In this document: positions 42,835 through 51,386 of the stretch, in pieces
Layout: each line of letters begins with the position of its first letter
Position numbering within the stretch: the first letter of the stretch is position 1
Assembly (NCBI GenBank): GCA_964599635.1
Contig: CAZRGM010000041.1
Location: 1-64,000 of the forward strand
Direction of reading: 5' to 3'
From: WJMT01 sp964599635
GTDB taxonomy: Bacteria > Acidobacteriota > Aminicenantia > Aminicenantales > Aminicenantaceae
DNA length: 64,000 nt
The notes under the pieces: model-generated
Seen by the model: only the letters and a program-made list of their open reading frames with translations
What the model was told of the DNA's origin: nothing
Databases searched by the model: none
Program-made: the position numbers and the translations under genes

Positions 42835-44061
42835 ATGAGAAAGAATTTGTTTAATGACCTAAAAATGTCATCAAAAAATCCTAAATGGAATCGATCCATA
42901 AGGCGTATTGATGAACTTTATAGTCGAAAAAATGAGTTAAGGAGCCAATTTGCAAGAGACTATAATAGAATATTGCATTGTACTGCTTATCGAAGGCTGA
43001 AACATAAGACTCAGGTTTTTCCTGCACCTTTAAATGATCATATTTGTACAAGGATAGAGCATGTTAATCTTGTGTCTTCTGTATCTAACACTATTTCGAA
43101 TTATTTGGGCTTGAACACAGAATTAGTACAGGCTATAGCTATAGGTCATGATTTGGGACATACTCCATTCGGTCACGCAGGTGAAAAGATACTTAATAAA
43201 ATTTGCGAAAAAGAAATGGGGGAAAAATTTTGGCATGAAAAAAATAGTCTTGAATTTATGGATTTTATTGAAACTCTTGCGGATCCTAATGGGAAGCAAA
43301 AGAATCTAAACCTTACATATGCTGTTCGAGATGGAGTTATATGTCACTGCGGAGAAGTAGATGAAAATGGAATATTCCCGCGTGAAAAATATATTAAACT
43401 GAATGAAATAAAAAAACCAGGACAGTTTGCTCCTTTTACCTGGGAAGGCTGTGTGGTAAAAATTTCTGATAAAATTGCATACCTAGGCAGAGATATAGAG
43501 GATGCCATTGAATTAAAAATTCTAAGTTGGTCCCAAATGAGAAAACTAGGCCGAATAATTAGAAAATATAGCACTTCAAGAATTAAGGAAATAAATAACA
43601 CGGTTGTACTGCATGAATTAATAACAGACTTATGTGCCAATAGTAAGCCAGAGGTAGGAATAAAATTATCAGATAGAGGATATGAAATAATGAAATCTTT
43701 AAAAGAATTCAACTATGATAATATTTATTCCCATGAACGTTTAAATTCTTATTGGGGTTATTCTAAATATGTAATGAAAACAATCTTTTATACATTGAAG
43801 AAACTCTATTGCAGAGAAGATACCATTAAAAATATTGATAAAAATCCAGGTTCATATCCATTATTAACAAAGTTTTTCAAAAGATGGCTTCTAAAATATT
43901 GTATCCCCAATCAACGAGATTCATTAAAAAATATATATGAGAATAAAATTTTATATGATTTGAAAAAGGAGAAGGATTATTTAAAAGCTATTATAGATTT
44001 TATATCAGGTATGACAGACAATTTTGCTATTAGAGCTTTTAATGAGATTATTACTTTCTAA
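42835..44061 (+). CDS. dgt: dGTPase (HD-domain dNTP triphosphohydrolase)
   Basis: The 408-residue protein is a deoxyguanosinetriphosphate triphosphohydrolase-family HD enzyme, which hydrolyses dNTPs to nucleoside and triphosphate. Typical blocks are RDYNRILHCTAYRRLKHKTQ (41-60), His76 in CTRIEHVNLV, the HD pair His105-Asp106 in IGHDLGHTPFGHAGE, and a later Asp in VKISDKIAYLGRDIED. All metal-site residues look intact. Bacterial dGTPases can be housekeeping or act as antiphage dNTP-depleting enzymes; its placement inside this AT-rich island suggests the latter. It follows the 202-residue gene by 52 bp. Confidence 0.9.
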   Translation: MRKNLFNDLKMSSKNPKWNRSIRRIDELYSRKNELRSQFARDYNRILHCTAYRRLKHKTQVFPAPLNDHICTRIEHVNLVSSVSNTISNYLGLNTELVQAIAIGHDLGHTPFGHAGEKILNKICEKEMGEKFWHEKNSLEFMDFIETLADPNGKQKNLNLTYAVRDGVICHCGEVDENGIFPREKYIKLNEIKKPGQFAPFTWEGCVVKISDKIAYLGRDIEDAIELKILSWSQMRKLGRIIRKYSTSRIKEINNTVVLHELITDLCANSKPEVGIKLSDRGYEIMKSLKEFNYDNIYSHERLNSYWGYSKYVMKTIFYTLKKLYCREDTIKNIDKNPGSYPLLTKFFKRWLLKYCIPNQRDSLKNIYENKILYDLKKEKDYLKAIIDFISGMTDNFAIRAFNEIITF

Positions 44062-44129
44062 TTTTTTTTAATTTAAATAAGTTTTAATGAAAAATCTAAA
44101 ATAGTATTATTCTCATAGGCATAGGGAAA

Positions 44130-44222
44130 GTGAAAGACAGCGTTAAAATATTCTGGTGGTGGATCAAATGGTTTCTATTCTGGGGATTTCTATTCCTTCT
44201 CTTTGGAGTGTCGTTTTTTTGA
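44130..44222 (+). CDS. Tiny 30-residue aromatic membrane peptide
   Basis: An open frame from GTG 44130 to TGA 44222 encodes a 30-residue peptide. It has a short charged start (KDSVKIF) followed by a single highly hydrophobic, Trp/Phe-rich helix (WWWIKWFLFWGFLFLLFGVS). AGGG lies just upstream of the start, though the spacing is short. It ends 13 bp before the next gene. It could be a small membrane protein, a type-I-toxin-like peptide, or a translated leader. Composition alone supports coding, so this is tentative. Confidence 0.35.
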   Translation: MKDSVKIFWWWIKWFLFWGFLFLLFGVSFF

Positions 44223-44235
44223 AGGGCTTGATCCA

Positions 44236-44568
44236 ATGAAAAAATTCACAAAAGACTTAAAGGAATTCATAGATAATGTGGAGTGGATTTTTGCCAAGAC
44301 CTATGCATCCACTTGGCCGCATCATTATATTGTCAGAAAAAATGTGGATGAAAAGCTTTTTGTTAGGCTAGTCAAACATATTAGGAAGCATGGTTATAAA
44401 GGCCGATTTTATCATAAGAAAATAACCTATTTTGAAGAAGACGGGATGGTGTATTGGACCATGGGGGATCCTGTGGATGAAACCATCATCATAAACAGGT
44501 GCCCTAAAGAAAGCACTTATGAGTATAGATTGAAGCACGGGACTTTGCCTGAAGATAATAAAAAATGA
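44236..44568 (+). CDS. Small conserved-looking hypothetical protein
   Basis: I place the start at ATG 44236, with GAAGG 10 bp upstream, rather than at an earlier in-frame start. The 110-residue protein has features of a folded domain (WIFAKTYASTWPHHYIV, HIRKHGYKGRFYHKKITYFE, MVYWTMGDPVDETIIINR). I recall similar unnamed small proteins in genomic islands but cannot name a family. No catalytic motif is assigned. It is preceded by the 30-residue membrane peptide and followed by a decayed gene. Confidence 0.55.
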   Translation: MKKFTKDLKEFIDNVEWIFAKTYASTWPHHYIVRKNVDEKLFVRLVKHIRKHGYKGRFYHKKITYFEEDGMVYWTMGDPVDETIIINRCPKESTYEYRLKHGTLPEDNKK

Positions 44569-44616
44569 GAGCGGAAATTTAATGAAACGGAGGAGAAGCT
44601 AAAAGAATAATCAACC

Positions 44617-44981
44617 ATGCAGGATAGATACACGGGGGACATAGGCGATTTCGCGAAATACGGCTTGTTGAGATATATTCTGGATAGAGCAGATGTGACT
44701 CTGGGAATCAATTGGTATCTTGTTCCAGATGAGGCCCATAATAGGGATGGAAGACACAATAGATATTCAGTGCGGGAATTTATTTTTGTTCTGCAAGAGA
44801 ATCATTCTAGGGTTAAGAATACAATTGTTGGAAGTCTTTTAAAATCTGAATGGGGAAAAGGCAAAAACCCTCATTTTACTTTTAGTGAGCCGTTCTGATA
44901 AGAACCGAGGACAAGTTACTCATTTGCTTTTTTTGGGTTAAAGCGGGAAAGCTCATCTTTTTTGACGACCCAAATTTTAAT
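44617..44981 (+). pseudogene. Decayed gene starting MQDRYTGDIGDF
   Basis: The frame 44617-44898 encodes QDRYTGDIGDFAKYGLLRYI, then GINWYLVPDEAHNRDGRHN. This is the N-terminal half of a family of about 220-residue hypothetical proteins. It stops early after FTFSEPF. A piece of the missing C-terminal part (KLIFFDDPNFN) can be read in another frame at about 44947-44981. Deletions and a frame change therefore seem to have destroyed the gene. It marks turnover within the island. Confidence 0.6.
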
Positions 44982-45867
44982 CTGCTACCTCCACTTTATA
45001 GGCCATCACCCTATTATCGGAGAACGTGGGAATTAAGAGAAGAGATTTTTCCTTTATATACTCTATATCTGCGGCATTTATGCCTTCATCGGTTGTGTTG
45101 AGGAGCTCTATTAATTTACCATCCGGTGTAAGCATAGATGTTTTCCCGCTCCAGTCAGATAGTAGGTAGTTTCCTCTTTCATCATCAACAACGCCGTCAA
45201 TCCCAGAGCCGATATTCGCTATTGTAGTTATACTCTTATCGGATAAATCAACCGCTTTAAGAGCTTGATTACCGGAGGCCCCAACAATTAATTTGTCATC
45301 CTTCGCAAGAAGTCCGTTCGGACTCTTTATCTGATCACTTTTTAACCAGACAGAAATTTTGCCTTCACTCAGTCTGTATATAACACTATTTTTACCTGAA
45401 CTGTCCGAGATATAAACACTGCCTTCTTTATCGGCTGTAACGTCATTTAGGAATTTTGCGCCCTCCGCTTGATACCGATTTAGAATCATCCCCTTTTCTA
45501 TATCAATTTCAACAACATGGTCAACATCCGCCACGTATAATCTATTGTTAATGATGGCTGATCCCTTGGGGCCATTTAAGTCCTTTACCCATTTCAGTTC
45601 TTCTATCTCGCCTTTGAGGTTCAATTTCGATATAAATCCATTTCTGTCTTTTGACTCCGGATCTCGATTAATATTTGAAACATAAATTGCCTCTCTCTCT
45701 GCATCATAAATAACGGATTCCGGGGTCTTCATAACTTTTTCAGTTTTCCACTTCATGCTGACACGATAGGGATTTTCGATTTTTTTTGATATTAGATTCT
45801 CGTGAGACAGAAAAAAAGAAATAACAAGAAAAAAAATTAAAATAGTTCTTTTTTTGATTTTTCTAAT
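44977..45867 (-). CDS. Exported SMP-30/NHL-like beta-propeller protein with ATT start
   Basis: The protein is an SMP-30/gluconolactonase-like or NHL-type propeller. Repeated blades include NDVTADKEGSVYISDSSG, SPNGLLAKDDKLIVGA and DGVVDDERGNYLLSDWSG. The first in-frame ATG (45756) leaves no signal peptide. The frame stays open upstream and encodes a clear one, RKIKKRTILIFFLVISFFLS, beginning at an ATT codon (45867-45865). A perfect GGAGG lies 5 bp before it. I therefore propose an ATT start and a 296-residue exported protein. If the start codon has mutated from ATG, expression may be weak. Its ligand or substrate is unknown. Confidence 0.65.
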   Translation of the reverse strand: MRKIKKRTILIFFLVISFFLSHENLISKKIENPYRVSMKWKTEKVMKTPESVIYDAEREAIYVSNINRDPESKDRNGFISKLNLKGEIEELKWVKDLNGPKGSAIINNRLYVADVDHVVEIDIEKGMILNRYQAEGAKFLNDVTADKEGSVYISDSSGKNSVIYRLSEGKISVWLKSDQIKSPNGLLAKDDKLIVGASGNQALKAVDLSDKSITTIANIGSGIDGVVDDERGNYLLSDWSGKTSMLTPDGKLIELLNTTDEGINAADIEYIKEKSLLLIPTFSDNRVMAYKVEVAD

Positions 45868-46127
45868 AATAACCTCCTTTCTAAAGATTTTAGAAATTCA
45901 AGAAAGGAATGTCAATGGGTAGCGAATACAGAAGTTTTCCCAAAAAATTAATTCCAAAAAGGCATGGCTTATTATATTTCTGATAATCACACATTTTCAT
46001 AAGTGGAAATGGAAAAAAATGGGGGAACTCCTTTAAAATCTTGTTTCCCTTAAAAACTTTGACTTCAGATGGCAGAGGAGAGTCATCCAAACAGATAAAA
46101 GGAAAAGACAATAGAAAATTTTAGTTT

Positions 46128-48743
46128 TCATACACCGATGATCTCTTTCACAAAGCGAGAGGTCCGGTTCAGCTTCTTCCGGGTATCACTCCGATATTTG
46201 GGATAGGTGAGAAAGAGCCTTTCTGTAGCCCGGGTCATTCCCACATAACAGATCCGGCGTTCTTCTTCTAAAGAACCCCGGGGTGCCTCGGGACTTATTC
46301 TTGGAAAGGCACCTTCTACAAGTCCGATTAAAAAGACATTGGGAAACTCAAGGCCTTTGGCACTGTGGATCGTGAGAAACTTCACTTTTTCTATTTTTTT
46401 CATCAGTCCGGTTTGTCTGTATACATTCAGATAGTTTAGAAAAGCTGAAGGTGTTTTGTTTTCGCTGATGTTTTCAAAGTCTTTAACCAGTTCAAAAAAA
46501 GAATCGATATAATCATCAGAATTTGAAACAAGCTTTAGTCTATCCGTAGCAAATCTTAACGTAGATAGAGCAGTCAAGCTGACTTCTCTGCGGCTTAAAT
46601 CGCGTAATATCTCGCGGCTTTCTTTCTCTGTTAAAGAGCTGTTATGGATAACTTCTTGTGCATCGACACCTATGTTATAATACACCACTGTATTGAGAAA
46701 TTTTATAAGAAGTTCGATCCCGTCACTCTTTAAAAAACTCTCATCATCTAAAAATGAAAAGGGGATATGTAATTTTAGAAAAACATCATAAAAAACTTTC
46801 AGATGTCTTTTATAACGGGCTAAAACAGCAAACTTTTTCCAATTGATCCCTTCCAAATGATTCATCTTTTTGATAATGGCTCCGATAGTGGCAGCTTCTT
46901 CCACAGGATTCCTCATTTCCTTGATTTCAAATAATCCTTTTCCCGGCCGCTTCTGAGTCCAGAACACCTTGTCGATTCTATTTTTGTTGTTTTTAATAAG
47001 ATTAAGAGCAGGTGTGATGATTTCTTGTGGAAGACGGAAGGATTTTGTTAAATGAAAAACAGAGAAATTATCAAAATAGTTATCCAGCTTATATGAATGA
47101 CTTCCGTTTCGGCTCATCCATTCATAGATATTCTGGTCATCATCCCCTGTGCAAAAAACTGAGCTCGCATCTCCAATGAGCAGCTTTAGGATATCAAGGA
47201 TGAGTTCGCTGTTAGTGAAGTCATGAAAGTCATCAATGAGGACAAACCGATAGAGTCTATGGTATTGTTTTTGTATATCTTTGTTTTGGCTAAAAAGCCT
47301 TATAAAGTTTAAAAGAACATCGTCGTCATCCATTTTGTTTTGACTTAAAAGAAAAGATTGGTATTTTTCCCATATGGTTTTTAGATAACCTGTGTGCGGA
47401 TCTGAGGTTTTGATGTCTTCGGGTTTGAATTTTTGCTGCTTTAATTCGGAGATACTTTGTTTTAATTCCCTGGGAGGCAGATAACCAAAAAAGTCATTCT
47501 CGGTTTCTAAGTCTTCGAAAATGCGTAGAGACTCGTGATAGGATATGGAATCAATCCCCGGCTTATAGCCAAGTCTTTTTGCATTATCCTCCACGATGGA
47601 TAAACAAATCCTGTGGAAATTTCCGATGCAGAGATCTCTCGCTTTTGTTTTTATAGACTTCTGAAGACGGTCTTCTAAGTCCTGCCAGCCTTTGACAGTA
47701 AAAGTGGTGACCAGAATATTTATGGGATCCACTCTTTCCCAGTAGATCAGATCATTTGTTTTTTCTATAAGAGTGTGGGTTTTTCCTGTGCCCGGACCTC
47801 CTAGAACGAGCACTCTTTTTTGGGGAGAGTTGATAGCTTGTCTTTGTTCTTTGGTTATTTTTTTACTGGCAATTTGTTTGAGTTCCGGGTCTTTAATTTG
47901 AGGGATGAATAATGGAGAGTCTTTGTTTTCGGATTTTTGAGAGTTTTTTGATCTTCTTTCATACCAATGACGAAAAGCTGTATGGACAAATTCTTTACAA
48001 GTGGGGAATCTCAATTCCGGATCAGATGACAAAGCTCTGAGAAACGATTCTTTGACTGTTTGGGGGACATGGACGAGGAAGCAATCTGAAGCTGTTAGAG
48101 GCTTCATGATTTTTCCTCTAATTTCCTCAAGATTATCGGCGAAAAATACATTGGACCCATTGATTAACTCAAGCCCTATGGCCGCCAAGGACCATTGATC
48201 CGTGGTGGCAGAGACTTTTCCTTTCCAGGATTCAGGGCTCATATAAGGAGGGGTGCCGCCCATGGATTGGGTCATATCTTTTTCCACGAATTTTGCCAGA
48301 CCAAAATCCATTATTTTTATGGAGCCTGTTTTATCGATCATGATGTTTTCTGGTTTTAAATCCCTGTGGATGATTTTTCTTTCATTGGCGTAATCTACAG
48401 CATCTGCTAGACACAGCATGATGCTTTTGGCGGTTTCCCGGTCAGTGGGGCATTTCTTTTCAATGAAATTTCTTAGAGTTTGCCCCTCTATGTATTCGGT
48501 GATGAGAACAAGTTTTCCTTCGATGAATTCAGCAGAATAATAGCGGAGTATATGAGGGTGTTCTAGGGAAAAAAGGGTTTTAACCTCATGAAGAAAAGAG
48601 GAGCGGTCTGCCATGCGAGAACGGGCTACTTTTAAAGCGACTTCTTTATCAATCAGTGTGTCATGGGCCAGATAGACATCCCCGAATCTCCCTCCCCCTA
48701 GGTAGCCTATGATTTTGAATTTGCCTAATTCTTGGGTGATCAT
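46128..48743 (-). CDS. Ser/Thr kinase fused to UvrD-like SF1 helicase
   Basis: The 871-residue protein fuses two complete enzymes. Residues 8-265 are a Hanks kinase: loop GGGRFGDVY, Lys38 in VALKV, HRDLKPEN (126-133), DFG (146-148) and SPE. Residues 295-871 are a UvrD/PcrA-type SF1A helicase. It has a Q-motif-like TKEQRQAI, Walker A GGPGTGKT (315-322), motif III CTGDDDQNIYEW, motif V TIHSAKGLEFPNVFLIGL and motif VI EERRICYVGMTRATERL. Motif II reads IDDFHDFT (503-510), where UvrD normally has DEFQD, so the catalytic Glu is Asp. The start overlaps the DUF6569 gene through ATGA. I infer a DNA-surveillance enzyme coupled to phosphorylation signalling, probably defensive. Confidence 0.85.
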   Translation of the reverse strand: MITQELGKFKIIGYLGGGRFGDVYLAHDTLIDKEVALKVARSRMADRSSFLHEVKTLFSLEHPHILRYYSAEFIEGKLVLITEYIEGQTLRNFIEKKCPTDRETAKSIMLCLADAVDYANERKIIHRDLKPENIMIDKTGSIKIMDFGLAKFVEKDMTQSMGGTPPYMSPESWKGKVSATTDQWSLAAIGLELINGSNVFFADNLEEIRGKIMKPLTASDCFLVHVPQTVKESFLRALSSDPELRFPTCKEFVHTAFRHWYERRSKNSQKSENKDSPLFIPQIKDPELKQIASKKITKEQRQAINSPQKRVLVLGGPGTGKTHTLIEKTNDLIYWERVDPINILVTTFTVKGWQDLEDRLQKSIKTKARDLCIGNFHRICLSIVEDNAKRLGYKPGIDSISYHESLRIFEDLETENDFFGYLPPRELKQSISELKQQKFKPEDIKTSDPHTGYLKTIWEKYQSFLLSQNKMDDDDVLLNFIRLFSQNKDIQKQYHRLYRFVLIDDFHDFTNSELILDILKLLIGDASSVFCTGDDDQNIYEWMSRNGSHSYKLDNYFDNFSVFHLTKSFRLPQEIITPALNLIKNNKNRIDKVFWTQKRPGKGLFEIKEMRNPVEEAATIGAIIKKMNHLEGINWKKFAVLARYKRHLKVFYDVFLKLHIPFSFLDDESFLKSDGIELLIKFLNTVVYYNIGVDAQEVIHNSSLTEKESREILRDLSRREVSLTALSTLRFATDRLKLVSNSDDYIDSFFELVKDFENISENKTPSAFLNYLNVYRQTGLMKKIEKVKFLTIHSAKGLEFPNVFLIGLVEGAFPRISPEAPRGSLEEERRICYVGMTRATERLFLTYPKYRSDTRKKLNRTSRFVKEIIGV

Positions 48744-49645
48744 ATCACGGAATTGTCTTGGAAAAATGAAGCATGGATGAGCTGTTTATTTCGGATAAGA
48801 GCTTTCCCGAATCCCTGTTTTATTTTATAGCGGTATTCTTGATATTTTTTCACCTGTTTGATAAGAGTGGCAGCGAAAATGGCCTGGAAAAATGCCTGGA
48901 GATTTTGAGTGTGAAAGCTTCCTTTCCCATAGAGAAGGTCTTCCAGACCGTCTATGGCATAGCTCATGAGAAGTTTTTCATAGAATTTAAGAAAGAGACC
49001 GGTGTTGTAAAATATGTCCAGGCACAGCAGCCGCTTTTGAGTGGCCGCTAAAAATCCTATCTGGTTTTCTTGTGGTTTATAATCTTTAAACTTGTCTAGT
49101 TCGTTCTGCTTATCCTCATATATGGACTGCATGGATTGAGTGGGGGAAAAGGACTTCAGAGTTTGGCTTTTTCTTTGGATCTCTCCCCATATGGATGACT
49201 GGGCGTCTTTTGCTTTATCTGGAAAGGATTTGCTTTTAGTGTTTATTTTACGGATTGTGGGAAAGGCGATTGTGTTAGAGATAGAGAAATTGTCAGCTCC
49301 GCTCCATCGGTACTTTTCAGAGCAGAATGCTGGAATTGTTTTGGATTGATTCCTATTTATGATTATAGAGAGATCGGCTATTCTATTCTGTTTTCCCCCT
49401 GTAATTCCCTCTCCATCTATGATAAAAAGATCTTTGTCCTGATGAGAATTTTGGACTTCGACCCATCTATGACTTTTTCTAGCTTCAGAAACAGAAACAG
49501 TCCCTTTTGACATTCCCTCATTAAGGGTGTTGAATTCAAGCTTTTCTGAGGGCGTTTTGGAGACCACAGGAAAAAGCATGAGGTTTGAGATAATGGCTGG
49601 CTTTTTAAGAAAAATTTTTTCCTTTAAAAGTGAAAGTGAATCCAT
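48740..49645 (-). CDS. DUF6569 / ARPP-1 domain protein
   Basis: The 301-residue protein matches DUF6569, also called the ARG- and rhodanese-phosphatase-associated (ARPP-1) domain. The key segment is LFIIDGEGITGGKQNRIADL (about 73-92), preceded by NTLNEGMSKGTVSVSEA and followed by AFCSEKYRWSG. This family has been linked by gene neighbourhood to ADP-ribose and phosphatase-type signalling; its biochemical role is not established. The last ~100 residues are helical and unassigned. It is the first gene of a two-gene operon with the kinase-helicase, overlapping it by 4 bp. Confidence 0.7.
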   Translation of the reverse strand: MDSLSLLKEKIFLKKPAIISNLMLFPVVSKTPSEKLEFNTLNEGMSKGTVSVSEARKSHRWVEVQNSHQDKDLFIIDGEGITGGKQNRIADLSIIINRNQSKTIPAFCSEKYRWSGADNFSISNTIAFPTIRKINTKSKSFPDKAKDAQSSIWGEIQRKSQTLKSFSPTQSMQSIYEDKQNELDKFKDYKPQENQIGFLAATQKRLLCLDIFYNTGLFLKFYEKLLMSYAIDGLEDLLYGKGSFHTQNLQAFFQAIFAATLIKQVKKYQEYRYKIKQGFGKALIRNKQLIHASFFQDNSVI

Positions 49646-49922
49646 AACGAAGATCCCTCCAACTGAATTTATAGAACTATATTAAGTGTGGTTTTTGGTG
49701 ATGTCAAGAAGATCGGGAAATTGATTTTAAGTTCTTATTTATTCTCAGACCGATTAATTGATCATGTCAAAAAATGTTCACAAGTTTACTAATCGAAGAA
49801 TGGAGGGGTACTCATAATTATTTTAGGGGAAATAATTTCTTAAATTTTAGAGGTTTTCCTTGAATAATAAATTAATTCTGGAAATTAGATACAGAAAGAT
49901 GAAAAAAATTTAATTAAAACAT

Positions 49923-49951
49923 TTGACATTTAATTCTAGTTTATGTTTAAT
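49923..49951 (+). promoter_or_regulatory. Sigma-70 promoter of the regulator/transporter cluster
   Basis: A consensus TTGACA at 49923-49928 is followed after 17 bp by TTTAAT at 49946-49951. The predicted start near 49958 is within 3-4 nt of ATG 49961, so the mRNA would be leaderless or nearly so. The 297 bp between this cluster and the DUF6569 gene show no other gene. Confidence 0.55.
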
Positions 49952-49960
49952 AAATTAACA

Positions 49961-51379
49961 ATGAATGTTTCAAATACAAACATATTAATAATTGAAGATG
50001 ATAAAGAATTTGTCTCTTGGATGAAAAGAATCTTGTCCCCCCTTGGGGATATCCATATCGATGAGGGTTACTCCGAATCAGATTTTTATAAGTATTTCAA
50101 GCCTGGAAAATATAATCTCATTATCCTGGATTTAAGACTGAAATCAGAATATGAAGGCATGAACCTTCTTGACTTTGCTTTAAATGAAGATCCTGAAGCA
50201 CCCATTATCATATTAACGGGTTATGCTTCAGTCGAAACCGCCGTGCGGTCTCTCAAACTGGGAGCCAAAGATTATCTTGAAAAAAAGTATTTCAAAGAGG
50301 ACAAACAAAGATTCACTAAGGAATTTTTAAAAAAGGTTAATAGCATAATCATTGAGGATAAGGTCAGAAAGTTATCTGAACAAAAACAGAAGGAATCATC
50401 GCCGGAAAATCCAATAATTGGAGAAAATATAAATATCAAAAAGATCCTGGAGATGGCCGACCTGTATGCAGATAAAAAGTTATCACCTGTTTATATTATG
50501 GGTGAGTTCGGTACTGAAAAAGAACAGCTTGCTGAATACATTTACAAAAGAAGTGATGCCAGAGGTAAATTTATTAAAAAGATAATTTTTTCGAAAAGCA
50601 ATCATATAACAGAAGAACTTTTCGGCAACAAAAACAAAGAAGGATTGATCGAAAAGGCAAAAGCAGGTGCTTTGTACCTAGGAAATGTATTTAACCTGCC
50701 CATAGAAGCAAAAAAATATCTGCTCGACTTTTTAGATACCGGAGTATTAAAAAAACAATCCGTTCAAGATGAGTTCAAAATAAAAAATCAGATAATACTT
50801 TCCAGCTCTTTAGTTCATTCCGAAGATTTTTATGAAACCGATGTTGATAAAAAACTATACTATAGATTCAAGACAGCTCCCATTGTCATACCAGCTCTGA
50901 GAGAAAGAAAAGAAGATATCCCCTTAATCGCCCAATATTTTCTTAATAAATTAAAAAGTGAAGGAAAAATCAATATTGAAAATTTCTCGGATCAAGTGAT
51001 TGGTAAATTTAAGTCTTATTCATGGCCTGGTAACATCTACGAACTGGAGCAGGTCGTTGAGTCATCAGCTATGGAAGCCGCCTTAAATAAGAATAAAACG
51101 ATTAAGTTAGAACACCTTCCTTTTGAGCCCTATGAGAAATGGCTGGATAACAATGGTTCAAAATCAGTAGATCTTGATAAAATTTTAAATGAAATGTTTT
51201 TAAGATACCTTGAAATGGCTATTGAAAGGACAGGCGGAGCCAAGCTCAAAGCTTATGAATGTCTAGGATACCAAAAGAACCAGAGAGGCACTTTAAACAA
51301 CAGAGTTAAAACTTATTTTAAAGAATACCCGGAGTTCAAGCGAAAATATCCAAAGATCCATAAGCTATATATAAATTAA
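49961..51379 (+). CDS. NtrC-like response regulator with degenerate AAA+ domain
   Basis: Residues 1-125 are a receiver domain with acidic residues in IIEDD, phospho-acceptor Asp57 in LIILDLRL, Thr in ILTGYAS and Lys in YLEKK. The central domain follows NtrC (ALRERKEDIPLIAQYFL, SWPGNIYELEQVVE), but its ATPase motifs are broken. Walker A is GEFGTEKE instead of GESGTGKE, the Walker B acidic pair is replaced by LYLGNV, and no GAFTGA loop is present. It should therefore neither hydrolyse ATP nor activate sigma-54. The C-terminal part resembles a Fis-like HTH (AYECLGYQKNQRGTLNNRV). I choose ATG 49961 from the promoter position. It starts a co-directional cluster and may regulate it by phosphorylation. 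Confidence 0.75.
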   Translation: MNVSNTNILIIEDDKEFVSWMKRILSPLGDIHIDEGYSESDFYKYFKPGKYNLIILDLRLKSEYEGMNLLDFALNEDPEAPIIILTGYASVETAVRSLKLGAKDYLEKKYFKEDKQRFTKEFLKKVNSIIIEDKVRKLSEQKQKESSPENPIIGENINIKKILEMADLYADKKLSPVYIMGEFGTEKEQLAEYIYKRSDARGKFIKKIIFSKSNHITEELFGNKNKEGLIEKAKAGALYLGNVFNLPIEAKKYLLDFLDTGVLKKQSVQDEFKIKNQIILSSSLVHSEDFYETDVDKKLYYRFKTAPIVIPALRERKEDIPLIAQYFLNKLKSEGKINIENFSDQVIGKFKSYSWPGNIYELEQVVESSAMEAALNKNKTIKLEHLPFEPYEKWLDNNGSKSVDLDKILNEMFLRYLEMAIERTGGAKLKAYECLGYQKNQRGTLNNRVKTYFKEYPEFKRKYPKIHKLYIN

Positions 51380-51386
51380 GGAGAAT

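Noticed and set aside
45890..46111. Open frame of 73 codons on the minus strand
   Set aside because: It has no recognisable domain or ribosome binding site, and its composition is typical of chance AT-rich frames.
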